18,148 nt of DNA. Source: Bacteroidales bacterium GP2 (lineage in GTDB: Bacteria > Bacteroidota > Bacteroidia > Bacteroidales > Muribaculaceae). A program made the position numbers and the translations under genes. The stretch spans positions 27,863-46,010 of the forward strand of contig DAAJ01000096.1 of NCBI GenBank assembly GCA_001701115.1, given 5' to 3'. Of the stretch, positions 6,107-14,845 are shown in pieces (positions within the stretch are counted from its first letter, which is position 1; each line of letters opens with the position of its first letter). The notes under the pieces are model-generated. The model saw only the letters and a program-made list of their open reading frames with translations, searched no databases and was not told the DNA's origin.

Positions 6107-7600
6107 TTAGTTCCTTACTATTTTGTCAATATCGGCATCTATGCCTGTGCCCTTCTCATAGTCCCATAGGGTGAGTGAGCGCAACTGGTAGAAATAATAC
6201 CAGTAGTTGAACAATTCGCTTATGTACTGCTGGCGGCTCTCATCTTTTTTTACCTGTGAGTCATTTAGGTCAAGGGTCGAGATTCTGCCGATAAGGAATG
6301 TCTCTACATTGGTGTTGTAGCGTTTCTGTGCAATTGCCGCAGCTTTGTCGGCTATGACAACCTGCTCCTGTTGGTTGCAGAAACGCTCAACGAGTATGAA
6401 AAGGTCCTGGTTGAAGTTCTGGGTCTCCTGGCGCAGCCTGCTCTCTACAACCTGGCGGTTGCTCTCCGCAACCTTGACCTTGCCACGGCGCTTGCCCCAG
6501 TCAAGGATAGGTATGCTGAATCCAATCTGCACGATCTGGTTGTCTTTCAGCCCGCGGTATGCATCGCCGAACGTATGGTCTGTGCCGGTGTAGCCTATCT
6601 GCGCGAACAAGTTGATTTCCCTCATGTTTGCTTTAGCCTTTGCCACCTCATAGTCAGCTTCAAGCTGGCGGCGGCGCACATTCTTTGCGAATTTGTTGTT
6701 TGATAGCGCGCGCTCGAGGGCATCCGCGAAGGTCACGTCGATATGAGGCACATTTGCTGGCGCTTCCGGTTCAATATCGATATCCTCGCCGTAATCGAGG
6801 TACGAGCGGAGGGTGAACATCTGGCTCTTGAAAGTGCTTTGCCTGCTGGTGAGGTCAGAGTTGGCGTTGAGCAGGTTCAGCTCCATCTGCAGCAGGTCGT
6901 TTTCGCTTATCTGACCCATTTTTCGTTTCTCTTTTGCAACCTCATAGAGCTTTGTGGCGTTTTCAAGGTTTTGCTTGGCAATCTCTACATTTTCGCGCGC
7001 CATTAGCAGGTTGAAAAAGTAGTTTATGGTGTACATTGCCACCGTTTCTGTAGCCGAGAGAAATCCCGCCTTAGCCTCAGCGTAGCGCACAGGCTCGATT
7101 CTTCTGTCCCAGCGCACTGTGTTCACGCCGAAAATCGGTTGGTTGAGAGTCAGCGCAATAGGTATTGACATGAAGCGGTTATACTTGTCGCCGCTCAGCT
7201 GCCTGAGGAAATCAACGGAGCTGTTAAGCGACAGGGTGCCACCGGTAAGCCATATCTTCTGTTGGAGCGAAAGCTCGCCGCTCATCTGCAGGAAGTTGTT
7301 TGGCACGAATGAGTAGTTGCCCTGGTCATTCATGTAGGATGTGTACTGCTTGCGGTAGGATGGCACTGTAGCAGTGAAATTGACTTCCGGCAACAGGTCG
7401 GCGCGGTAGGTGCGGTATTGCCAGTAAGAGCTGCGGAGCTCGTTGAGCGCCACTGCGGCGTCGACACTCTTTGAGCGTGCACGGAGTATCGCATCCTCCA
7501 GGGTGAGCCGAATGGTTTCGGCTCTTCCCGGGGAAACTATAGAAGCTAAAAGTGCGATTAATATTAATGTCCTTTTCATATATAGCATATATTTATTCAT
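6107..7600 (-). CDS. TolC-family outer-membrane efflux protein
   Basis: 497 residues, the normal size for TolC/OEP channels, which form trimeric outer-membrane and periplasmic ducts for tripartite exporters. An N-terminal signal peptide is visible (KRTLILIALLASIVSPGRAE). The mature protein has TolC features: IRLTLEDAILRARSKSVD near the start, and long helical repeats including NVEIAKQNLENATKLYEVAKEK, repeated around QVVIADKAAAIAQKRYNTNVE with ISTLDLNDSQVKKDES near the end. The start at 7600 overlaps the upstream permease stop by 8 bp, suggesting translational coupling; in-frame ATGs at 7588 and 7579 are alternatives, and 7579 gives the most standard signal peptide. It is the last gene of the exporter set. 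The substrate is unknown. Confidence 0.88.
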   Translation of the reverse strand: MNKYMLYMKRTLILIALLASIVSPGRAETIRLTLEDAILRARSKSVDAAVALNELRSSYWQYRTYRADLLPEVNFTATVPSYRKQYTSYMNDQGNYSFVPNNFLQMSGELSLQQKIWLTGGTLSLNSSVDFLRQLSGDKYNRFMSIPIALTLNQPIFGVNTVRWDRRIEPVRYAEAKAGFLSATETVAMYTINYFFNLLMARENVEIAKQNLENATKLYEVAKEKRKMGQISENDLLQMELNLLNANSDLTSRQSTFKSQMFTLRSYLDYGEDIDIEPEAPANVPHIDVTFADALERALSNNKFAKNVRRRQLEADYEVAKAKANMREINLFAQIGYTGTDHTFGDAYRGLKDNQIVQIGFSIPILDWGKRRGKVKVAESNRQVVESRLRQETQNFNQDLFILVERFCNQQEQVVIADKAAAIAQKRYNTNVETFLIGRISTLDLNDSQVKKDESRQQYISELFNYWYYFYQLRSLTLWDYEKGTGIDADIDKIVRN

Positions 7601-8849
7601 CTTTCAGTGCCTCGGCAGGCTGGACTCTCTTTGCAATCATTGCGGGGAAGAGTATTCCGGCGACAACCATCAGAGCCATGAAGCAGAAGGTTGCTATGGC
7701 GCATATAGCAAGGCGGTTCCACACGAGGTATCCGTCCAGATACTGGTTCAGCTCATAGTGGGTAATGACAATGTCTATTGCCACAGCAAATGGCGTTGCT
7801 ATCGCGAGCATGATCAATCCTTCACTGATGAGGCGGGTGAATACTTCTGTCGATGTAGCTCCGGTGACCTTGCGCAAGGCAACTTCCTGTACCCTCTGCT
7901 GGGTGCGGAACCAGAATGTGCCGAGCAGACCGAGGAAGATGTTCAGCAGAAGGAATCCCATCCCTACACAGTAGTTGCGTATCTTTTCATTATCTTCTCT
8001 CAGAAAATTGTCGCGCAAATCATCGAAAGATGTGACATCGGTAATGATATAGTTGCCGACATGAAATCTGTTCAGACCTTCTTTCATGATTTTCTCAACA
8101 ATATCCTTGTCCATATTGTCTTTAACCCGTATACAAAGTTCGTTGGTTCCCATCACTCCTTCATCGCCATATATCGCAGTTGATGCAAGCATAAACTTGC
8201 TCCAATTACTGTTGTCAGAGTATCGAACCGGAATAACAGGAGTGCCGATTTTTTCACCTATAGTCGAATCATTATCGCTATAAATTTTATTCTTATCCAG
8301 TTTTGATAAAGAATGCTCTGTGTCATCTACACTATATCGGACAAAGAAGTTTTCGCTAACGAGATATTTACCTTGCTTCATTTCCTCCGCAAGCTGTTCA
8401 GAACTTTCGCCATTGATGCCACGGTACCGGAAAACATTAACAAAATCCGGGTCGGCAAATCGCTGCAATCCATTTCCGTAAACACTATCGCTGTATACCA
8501 GCTTCGTGTTGCTATTGTTGAAGTTATAGGGGTATGAATTGCTTGAATAGCTCGCATACTCCACTTCCGGCATCTGGCGCAGGCGGTCTATCAGTGTATG
8601 TCGGTCAGCAATCTGCTCCTCATAAGTACGGTCCGGGATGAAATCGGGGCTCTTGTCAGTCAACTCCTGAAAAGTGATTTTGTAGCAGTGGCTTGAGTCG
8701 AATCCGAGGGGACTGTTATAAACCGAATATGTGACATAGAAATAGTCGCAAATATACCAGACGACAACGCTGACAATTATGAATTCTATGACAATCCAGA
8801 TGTTTGAGCTCCACTCATTGAGCATCTGCCGTAAAAGTTTTCTTTTCAT
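7593..8849 (-). CDS. FtsX/MacB-type ABC permease, type B, copy 2 (B2)
   Basis: 418 residues. One N-terminal membrane helix (about 17-40, after MKRKLLRQMLNEW), a periplasmic domain of about 240 residues, then three C-terminal helices of the FtsX fold with an RTQQRVQEVALRKVTGATSTEVF coupling segment and a VQPAEALKDE tail. This is the half-transporter layout of MacB/LolCE (type VII) permeases, which move substrate through periplasmic conformational work rather than a membrane channel. It is clearly paralogous to the permease at 10156-11427: same start pattern, nearly the same tail. It follows the A2 permease by 12 bp and overlaps the TolC-like gene by 8 bp, inside one operon. Confidence 0.85.
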   Translation of the reverse strand: MKRKLLRQMLNEWSSNIWIVIEFIIVSVVVWYICDYFYVTYSVYNSPLGFDSSHCYKITFQELTDKSPDFIPDRTYEEQIADRHTLIDRLRQMPEVEYASYSSNSYPYNFNNSNTKLVYSDSVYGNGLQRFADPDFVNVFRYRGINGESSEQLAEEMKQGKYLVSENFFVRYSVDDTEHSLSKLDKNKIYSDNDSTIGEKIGTPVIPVRYSDNSNWSKFMLASTAIYGDEGVMGTNELCIRVKDNMDKDIVEKIMKEGLNRFHVGNYIITDVTSFDDLRDNFLREDNEKIRNYCVGMGFLLLNIFLGLLGTFWFRTQQRVQEVALRKVTGATSTEVFTRLISEGLIMLAIATPFAVAIDIVITHYELNQYLDGYLVWNRLAICAIATFCFMALMVVAGILFPAMIAKRVQPAEALKDE

Positions 8850-8861
8850 AATCCTTTCAGT

Positions 8862-10130
8862 TTAACGGTTATTGCCTGAGAGTGAATTTACAATGCTTTC
8901 CCTTGACGAGCTCCATGCGGGTAGCAGGCTGCACAGCAGGTTGAGGATGAAGCAGAATAGTATTGCCCAGCCGAAGGTGCTCCATTGCATAATCATGCCC
9001 AGGTTCACTTTAAGCCCGGAGGTGCTCCAGAGGTATGGCGCGCATAGCCAAGCGAAAATCAGGCACACCAGCAATCCAACCGCTCCCGCAAGCAATGTTA
9101 TAATAAGATTTTCCACAACAATACTCGCTGCGATATTCGCAGAGCTTGCTCCGAACGCACGTCTTACGGCAATTTCTGCCTTGCGTTTGCTTAGTCGGCT
9201 TCTTGTCATGGAGCTGAGGTTGATTGCCGGCACAATAACGAGAATTATGTAAATAATCCACCTTTCGTGGCGGGCTTTCTCTACATCCGGTTCAACGTTA
9301 GCCCATGTACCGGCAACCTGCTTCTCCTGATCATAGGGGCGGTTACGGGTAATGAACTGATATCCGTCTGCTTCTTTCATTGTAGTGTTGAGGGCTGCAA
9401 TCCTGCGGTCAAGTTCCCCACGTATTTTCGGGAAATCGCTGCGGGAAGGTGCAAGAATTGTAGCACTAATCATACCTTGATAGCCGTCATTCCACATATC
9501 GCGCTCTATACCGGCAGCAGTGAAAGGATACCACACGTCTGCATAAGCAAAAGTAGCGAGTTTGCTTACATCCTTTACTACTCCGACAATTTGAAATGGA
9601 GCCATGTTCAGCAGTATTTCCCTGCCCACTACATCTGTGCTCTTGAAAATCTTGCGTGCGACCGATTCAGATATTACAATCTTCGGCAACCCGCTATGAA
9701 AGTCGGCATCGGTGTATGGCGCTCCATTGATAAACTGCAGGTCGAACACCTTGAAATAGTTAGCATCGGTAGGTCTTGATTTTACTGAAACTGAAGTTTC
9801 ACCTTTCATTCCGGCAGACTGGGTAAGCAGGAGATTCTGATAAGCAGTGACTACCTCAACATTTTCAAGCTCATCAAACATTTGGTTGAATGTGCGGTAG
9901 CTCATCGGTGCGTTTGCAGAGTCATCTTTATCCCATGAGGCATTTGTGATACTGCAATAGGTCCAATGGAGCATGCGGGAGCGGTTGCTCTCAGGCGCGA
10001 AATCTGCGATTTTCACCTGCTGCAGCATCACAACCACCATTATGAGGAAAATTGCGAGCGCTGTGCCAACAACCGTTATCGCACTGATAAGCGGTTGTTG
10101 TTTCAGCTCGTTAAATATATGTTTCATCAT
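8862..10130 (-). CDS. FtsX/MacB-type ABC permease, type A, copy 2 (A2)
   Basis: 422 residues. TM1 at about 15-37 (start MMKHIFNELKQQPLISAITV), then a MacB-like periplasmic domain containing TDANYFKVFDLQFINGAPY and an IVISESVARKIF motif. Three C-terminal helices follow, with MTRSRLSKRKAEIAVRRAFGA as the ATPase-coupling region. It is paralogous to the permease at 11447-12727 (shared NELK..QP, APES, DANFF/DANYF and MTRSRL..EI.VRRAFGA). It probably pairs with B2, 12 bp downstream, to form a heterodimeric half-transporter pair driven by the single ATPase of the operon. The gap to the preceding B1 gene is 25 bp. Confidence 0.85.
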   Translation of the reverse strand: MMKHIFNELKQQPLISAITVVGTALAIFLIMVVVMLQQVKIADFAPESNRSRMLHWTYCSITNASWDKDDSANAPMSYRTFNQMFDELENVEVVTAYQNLLLTQSAGMKGETSVSVKSRPTDANYFKVFDLQFINGAPYTDADFHSGLPKIVISESVARKIFKSTDVVGREILLNMAPFQIVGVVKDVSKLATFAYADVWYPFTAAGIERDMWNDGYQGMISATILAPSRSDFPKIRGELDRRIAALNTTMKEADGYQFITRNRPYDQEKQVAGTWANVEPDVEKARHERWIIYIILVIVPAINLSSMTRSRLSKRKAEIAVRRAFGASSANIAASIVVENLIITLLAGAVGLLVCLIFAWLCAPYLWSTSGLKVNLGMIMQWSTFGWAILFCFILNLLCSLLPAWSSSRESIVNSLSGNNR

Positions 10131-10155
10131 TTGATTTTACATGTATGTCACCCGC

Positions 10156-11427
10156 TTACTCATCCTTGAGCGCTTCTGCAGGCTGCACTTTCACAGCTTT
10201 CCATGCCGGGAAGGCAATGCCTATAAGTATTGTCACAACCAGCATCACGTATGTTAAAATGACGGTGATAATGAACCGGGCGGGAGCGAAGAATTCATAG
10301 CGGATGTTTTCGTTGAGTTCGTAATGGCATATCAGCCAGTCGCACACGATAGCAAACGGTGTGACAAGTGTCAGCAGGAAGATGCCTTCTGATGCAAGGC
10401 GCATGGCAATGGAGGAATTTGAGGCACCGTTGATTTTGCGCACTGCAATTTCAGGAACGCGCTGGCGTGTACGCAACCAGAATGTGCCGAGCAGCCCAAG
10501 AAACACGCTCACAAGCATGAATGCCATGCAGCCGACATATTTGCGTTTTGTCACATTCATATCATGGGTAGAATTTTCGTACACCTCGTTGTATGACTTG
10601 ATTGACTTAACATAAGTGTTGTTGCGGATATATTGCTTTTCGCGGTCCTGGTTGAAGTTCGTAATGAATTTCTTTGCTGCATCAGGCTTTACGCGGATGC
10701 TGACATTCCTCGCCCGGTTTGTGATTGCCGGGTCGTTTTCGTTGAGCGGCAATATCATCACGATATCCTTTTTGTACAGTTCGGTGTCTATTCGCTTCAT
10801 ATACTCCACAACAGCACCTACTTCAAAGTTCTGCCCATAAGCGCCGAGCCTTGAGCCGATGAGTGATTCAGGCTCCATGGGGTAAGGAAGATGGTTTTTG
10901 TCATCGGAGTTGAAGTCTGAAATCAACGCTTTTCCGTCGCGGAGCATCTGCACCAGCTGGTCCTGGGAAATTTTCGGGTCTTTAGCCTTGATTCCTATGG
11001 TTTTTATATGTTCGGGAGTCATAAAGCCTGCCCTGACGGAGAGCCTTACGCTATCATTATCGTTTACGGTCGGTGACATTCCGTTATAGTTCATGAATCC
11101 GGGTTCCATGCCGGTTGAGAAACTTACAGTCTCCACATCGGGGCGGCGGCGGATAGCGTCCGCTATGGCGAGGCGGTCTTCTGCGTTCCTCATATTCGCA
11201 TCTTCGCCCAACTCAACATATTTGGGGCTGTCCTCAGGATAGGTGCCGAATGCCATGATGTAGGTGTTTTCGATGTCATACCCTTTAGGCTCGCTGATTG
11301 TCTGGTATATGGCATACAGGTAATCGGTCACGAACCACACTATCACACTAATGATAAGCAACTCTATGCCCATCCACAGGTTTGAGCGCCATTCGTGGCG
11401 AATCTGTTTAAGAAGTTTACGTTTCAT
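10156..11427 (-). CDS. FtsX/MacB-type ABC permease, type B, copy 1 (B1)
   Basis: 423 residues. TM1 at about 17-38 after MKRKLLKQIRHEWRSNLW; a periplasmic domain of about 250 residues that differs strongly in sequence from that of B2; then an FtsX-type C-terminus with RTRQRVPEIAVRKINGAS, three membrane helices and a VQPAEALKDE tail. The ends are conserved between B1 and B2 while the periplasmic parts diverge, which suggests that duplication was followed by change of substrate or partner contacts. It starts 19 bp after A1 and is transcribed leftward with the rest of the exporter operon. Confidence 0.85.
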   Translation of the reverse strand: MKRKLLKQIRHEWRSNLWMGIELLIISVIVWFVTDYLYAIYQTISEPKGYDIENTYIMAFGTYPEDSPKYVELGEDANMRNAEDRLAIADAIRRRPDVETVSFSTGMEPGFMNYNGMSPTVNDNDSVRLSVRAGFMTPEHIKTIGIKAKDPKISQDQLVQMLRDGKALISDFNSDDKNHLPYPMEPESLIGSRLGAYGQNFEVGAVVEYMKRIDTELYKKDIVMILPLNENDPAITNRARNVSIRVKPDAAKKFITNFNQDREKQYIRNNTYVKSIKSYNEVYENSTHDMNVTKRKYVGCMAFMLVSVFLGLLGTFWLRTRQRVPEIAVRKINGASNSSIAMRLASEGIFLLTLVTPFAIVCDWLICHYELNENIRYEFFAPARFIITVILTYVMLVVTILIGIAFPAWKAVKVQPAEALKDE

Positions 11428-11446
11428 ATCTTATCGGTGTAACAGT

Positions 11447-12727
11447 TTATTTGGTTTTGGCGCTGATGGCGTCAACAGGATTAATGCGGCTGGCGCGGAT
11501 AGCCGGTATGCCGCTGCTTATAAGGTTGAGGATGAAGCAGAATGCAAGCACATAGAAGAAGGTGCTCCATGCAAAAAGCGCTTCAGCACCCGGAGTGACT
11601 GCAGTGTTGTAGGTAGTGAACCACCCGGCGGAGTAGATGGAGTCAAAGAACATCCCGCCGAAAATCCATGAAAGGATAAGCCCAAGGACACCACCTATAA
11701 GGGTGATTATGAGGTTCTCGGTGATGATTCCGAACACAATGCTGCTTCGGGGAGCTCCGAACGCGCGGCGCACGCCTATTTCACTTGTTCTGTAAGCAAG
11801 GCGGCTGCGGGTCATGGTGCTGAGGTTGATTGCGGGAATCAGCAGAAGGATTACATAAAGCAGATACTGGCTTCTTCTTTCCTTAGCCATGTCGGGAAGC
11901 TTGAAATCTTGACCGTAAGTGCTCTCTATGTGAGTGTAAGGTCCTCCTCCAAGATCGTTTTCTATCATTTCAGCAGCCTTTTCTGCGTTGTATTTTGCAA
12001 GGTTTGTTTTTACCTCACGTTTAATCTCGGCAAGGTTTTTTTTATCACTTGCGAGCATTACAACCGCATAGCCGCCCAAACCCCACTGAATTGACCATTC
12101 GTCAGGTTCCTCGTATGGCAGCGGTGTCCATACCTGGGCGTATGCTTTAGAAGTTACCGGTGAAACATTGTCCACTACGCCTGTAACTGTATAAGGCACG
12201 TCGTTAATGAAAATGTCCTTGCCAACCGCACCGTTTACGCTTTTGAATGTCGCCTCGGCAATGCTCTTGGTTATCACGGCTTTTTTGAAATGGGAAATTA
12301 CTGCCGCGGAATCGTATGGCATTCCGGCAAGGAACTTGAAATCGTAGAGTCTGAAGAAGTTAGCGTCAGTAGCCCTCATGTCGCAGGTGAATGCCGGTAC
12401 TCCGGGCGCGCTTACACTTGCCTCGTCAACGTACTTGTTGAATACAGACATCATTTTTGGAGTGGTGAGCGGACGGAATATCTTGTCAATCATAGGTTCT
12501 CCAATCGCCGATTGGGCTGACATATGGTTTGCCGTGTCGGTGCTCCACGCTTGCCCGCGGGTAGCATATAAGTAAAGGTCGCGGTCGCTTTCCGGCGCCA
12601 TTGAAACAACCTTCACCTGATCCAGCATCACGACAATCATGATGAGGAACATGGCGAGTGCCGTACCGAGTATCGTCACCCAGGCGATAACCGGCTGCGC
12701 TTTGAGTTCGTTTATTATCTGTTTCAT
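11447..12727 (-). CDS. FtsX/MacB-type ABC permease, type A, copy 1 (A1)
   Basis: 426 residues. TM1 at about 14-36, periplasmic MacB-like domain about 40-280 (APESDR, RATDANFFRLYDFKFLAGMPY), TM2 about 286-305, TM3 about 337-360, TM4 about 388-408. The cytoplasmic coupling segment MTRSRLAYRTSEIGVRRAFGA follows TM2. The C-terminal NPVDAIS tail resembles FtsX-family ends. The start codon overlaps the stop of the ABC ATPase gene by one base (TAATG), so the ATPase and this permease are translationally coupled. Membrane-segment positions are judged by hydrophobicity by eye. Confidence 0.87.
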   Translation of the reverse strand: MKQIINELKAQPVIAWVTILGTALAMFLIMIVVMLDQVKVVSMAPESDRDLYLYATRGQAWSTDTANHMSAQSAIGEPMIDKIFRPLTTPKMMSVFNKYVDEASVSAPGVPAFTCDMRATDANFFRLYDFKFLAGMPYDSAAVISHFKKAVITKSIAEATFKSVNGAVGKDIFINDVPYTVTGVVDNVSPVTSKAYAQVWTPLPYEEPDEWSIQWGLGGYAVVMLASDKKNLAEIKREVKTNLAKYNAEKAAEMIENDLGGGPYTHIESTYGQDFKLPDMAKERRSQYLLYVILLLIPAINLSTMTRSRLAYRTSEIGVRRAFGAPRSSIVFGIITENLIITLIGGVLGLILSWIFGGMFFDSIYSAGWFTTYNTAVTPGAEALFAWSTFFYVLAFCFILNLISSGIPAIRASRINPVDAISAKTK

Positions 12728-13401
12728 TACTGTACCTGTCTTCCGTCAAAGAATCTTACAATTCGGTCTGTCTGGCGAGCCTGTTCCTCATTGTGAGTTA
12801 CCATCACTATAGTCCTGCCATCCTCTTTGTTGAGCTGGTGCAGGAGACCCATCACCTCTGCACCCATTTTTGAGTCGAGGTTACCGGTAGGTTCGTCCGC
12901 AAGGATGATTTCGGGGTTGCCGACTATTGCACGGGCGATTGCCACACGCTGGCACTGACCGCCTGAGAGCTGGGAGGGCATGTGGCGCATGCGGTGACCG
13001 AGCCCTACTCTTTCAAGCACTGCCTTTACTCTTTCCTTGCGCTCTTTTTCGCTCAAGCCAGAGCGGTAAATCAGCGGGAGTTCAACATTGTCCATCACAT
13101 TCAGCGACGGGATGAGGTGGAAGCTCTGGAACACGAATCCCAAGTTTGAGTTGCGGAAAGCGGCGAGCTCGCGGTCTTTCATCTTGTCGGTTGCTGTGCC
13201 GTTTATTTCAATCTTTCCGCTTGTGGGGTTGTCAAGCAGACCTATAATGTTCAGAAGTGTTGATTTGCCACAACCTGAAGGTCCCATGATTGAAAGAAAT
13301 TCGCCTTTCTCCACATCGAGGTTCACATTTTCAAGTGCGGTGGTTTCGATTTCGTCGGTGCGGTACACCTTGCCTACATTTTTTACTGAAATGATTGCCA
13401 T
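12727..13401 (-). CDS. ABC transporter ATPase, MacB/LolD type
   Basis: 224 residues from the ATG at 13401 ([15 protein letters not shown]), the standard start for this family; a GTG at 13446 would add 15 residues unlike the family and overlap the adaptor gene. Walker [10 protein letters not shown] (40-48), Q-loop Gln92, signature LSGGQ (145-149) followed by CQR rather than the usual QQR, Walker [13 protein letters not shown] (from 166), H-loop VTHN. It has no fused permease domain. It should energise the four half-permeases encoded directly downstream. An A-rich stretch with no clear Shine-Dalgarno precedes the chosen start, as is common in Bacteroidota. Confidence 0.93.
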   Translation of the reverse strand: MAIISVKNVGKVYRTDEIETTALENVNLDVEKGEFLSIMGPSGCGKSTLLNIIGLLDNPTSGKIEINGTATDKMKDRELAAFRNSNLGFVFQSFHLIPSLNVMDNVELPLIYRSGLSEKERKERVKAVLERVGLGHRMRHMPSQLSGGQCQRVAIARAIVGNPEIILADEPTGNLDSKMGAEVMGLLHQLNKEDGRTIVMVTHNEEQARQTDRIVRFFDGRQVQ

Positions 13402-13435
13402 GTCTGTCTTTTTTTGTTTGTTTTTTAATGAGTTA

Positions 13436-14692
13436 TTATTTATCACGATTCAATTTGAGCCTATTTGAATTCTCAAAAATTGTCATGTCTGAGATAACGA
13501 CCTTGTCGCCCGGCTTGATGCCTTCCACAACCTCCACATACTCGAAGTTGCTGTCGCCGAGGCGCACATACCGTTTTTCAAGGTCGCCTTCGCCGGTCTG
13601 CACCCACATCTCATAGTCGCCGGGACCTTTGAAATATGTGCCGGTGGGAATCCTCACAGCTTCATCCTTGATGTCTGACATGACGTACACATCGGTCTTG
13701 AGTCCGCTGCGCAAGCGGTCGTTGTCGTCCTCGTTGAGCTTTACTGAGAATGAGATTATGCCGTTTTTGCTAAGAGGGGTGAGGTTGCTGACCGTGCCTT
13801 CAAGCCGTGTCTTGCCAATCTTTACCACCGCACGGCTGCCTACACTCACTTTTTCGCCGTATGAGTCGGCTATGTCGGCATCCACCTTGAAGTGGGAGAG
13901 GTCGGAAATCACAGCTACTTTCTCACCGGTGCCGATCTGCTGTCCGATCTGGTTGTTTATATAGGTGAGTGTTGCAGCTCTTGGAGAACGGATGCGCGCA
14001 TCTTCAAGCGTGCGGTTTTTCTGTGCGAAATCTTTGTCGAAAATATCGAGTTCGAGCTGCTTTGATTTCAGCGAGGCGTCGCGCACCTGCTTTTCATTTG
14101 CGAACTGCTGGCGCAGCTGTTGCAGCTCAAGCACTCCGGTATTGTAAGCGAGTTCAGCCTCACGCACCCTGTCTCCGGTTCCGGAGCCAAGCGAGTCAAG
14201 GCGGCGCTCGTTAGCCACTTCCACCCTTTTGCGGTTAACATCCATCTCCTTCACCTTTATCTGCATCTCCATGTTTGAGAGAGCGGTATGGTTGTTGAGG
14301 CGTAGCTGCTCCAGGTCGAGCTGCTTCATTCTCCTTTGGTCATGGAGCTGGTTTATCTCAGTTTCCGCGCTCTGGAGGTCGAGGCGGAGCAGGGGAGTGC
14401 CCTCTACAAGGCTGTCACCTTCGCGGGCGTAGACTTCCATGATTCTTGTGCTGATAGGGGAGTTGATAATCTCCTCGAATGCGGGCACGACTTTGCCGGA
14501 GGCGCTTACCGATGTCTCGATAGTGCCTTTGTCGGCTTCAACGATTGTGAGGTCGGATTCATTCACGCTCTTGCGGATGAGTGAAAGCAGCACACCTATT
14601 ACAACAATAACACTTCCTGCAATCACGCTCCACTTGATTAGAGCTTTTCTTTTTGCGCGCTGGCGCTCTTCTTTGGGTATTTCTCTGTCCAT
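13436..14692 (-). CDS. Periplasmic adaptor (HlyD/MacA-type membrane fusion protein)
   Basis: 418 residues. A short basic cytoplasmic tail and one membrane helix (about 20-39) anchor it in the inner membrane. It then shows the adaptor order: first beta-barrel/lipoyl part (GTIETSVSASGKVVP, with VYAREGDSLVEGTPLLRLD), a long coiled-coil hairpin (about 105-225, rich in Leu, Gln, Arg and Glu), second lipoyl half (DARIRSPRAATLTYINNQIGQQIGTGEKVAVI), and a membrane-proximal end. It links the ABC permease and ATPase complex to the TolC-like channel. It is the first gene of the exporter operon and lies about 33 nt downstream of the predicted start of the sigma-54 promoter at 14735-14750. Confidence 0.9.
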   Translation of the reverse strand: MDREIPKEERQRAKRKALIKWSVIAGSVIVVIGVLLSLIRKSVNESDLTIVEADKGTIETSVSASGKVVPAFEEIINSPISTRIMEVYAREGDSLVEGTPLLRLDLQSAETEINQLHDQRRMKQLDLEQLRLNNHTALSNMEMQIKVKEMDVNRKRVEVANERRLDSLGSGTGDRVREAELAYNTGVLELQQLRQQFANEKQVRDASLKSKQLELDIFDKDFAQKNRTLEDARIRSPRAATLTYINNQIGQQIGTGEKVAVISDLSHFKVDADIADSYGEKVSVGSRAVVKIGKTRLEGTVSNLTPLSKNGIISFSVKLNEDDNDRLRSGLKTDVYVMSDIKDEAVRIPTGTYFKGPGDYEMWVQTGEGDLEKRYVRLGDSNFEYVEVVEGIKPGDKVVISDMTIFENSNRLKLNRDK

Positions 14693-14734
14693 TGTCGGAT
14701 AATTTTTTCGCGTAGTTATTTGCCATAAATATAT

Positions 14735-14750
14735 AGCATAAACCGTGCCA
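14735..14750 (-). promoter_or_regulatory. Sigma-54 (-24/-12) promoter of the exporter operon
   Basis: On the minus strand TGGCACGGTTTATGCT (14750 to 14735) matches TGGCAC-N5-TTGC at 9 of 10 fixed positions, with GG and GC at the obligatory 12-base distance. Predicted start is about 14725. No TAnnTTTG element is visible in this gap. The nearby NtrC-family regulator has the GAFTGA loop needed to fire such a promoter. Confidence 0.7.
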
Positions 14751-14762
14751 AAACCGCAATGG

Positions 14763-14775
14763 TCTGATAATCAGA
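14763..14775. promoter_or_regulatory. 13-bp perfect palindrome upstream of the sigma-54 promoter
   Basis: TCTGAT-A-ATCAGA, centred about 44 bp upstream of the predicted start. A one-base centre cannot form an RNA loop, so protein binding is more likely than a hairpin. It is closer than typical enhancer sites of NtrC-type activators. Confidence 0.35.
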
Positions 14776-14786
14776 TAAAGGCTACT

Positions 14787-14829
14787 AAAAACAAGTGTAC
14801 GGAAACGGACAATGTGTCCGCTCCGTACA
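14787..14829 (-). terminator. Intrinsic terminator of the nonulosonate operon (or dyad enhancer site)
   Basis: After the phosphatase stop, minus-strand RNA can fold TGTACGGAGCGGACA (14829-14815) against TGTCCGTTTCCGTACA (14811-14796) around a 3-nt loop: about 15 pairs with one bulged U. A short CUUG and five U residues (14791-14787) follow. The dyad is centred about 88 bp upstream of the sigma-54 transcription start, so it could alternatively, or also, bind the activator. Confidence 0.55.
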
Positions 14830-14845
14830 GTATGGCGGTGCTATG

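Noticed and set aside
7443..8183. 246-codon plus-strand frame
   Set aside because: It is antisense to the TolC-like and B2 permease genes, which have clear family motifs and operon structure; no domain is recognisable in it.
13402..13446. GTG start for the ABC ATPase
   Set aside because: It would add an Asn/Lys-rich extension foreign to the family; the ATG at 13401 opens directly into the conserved first strand.
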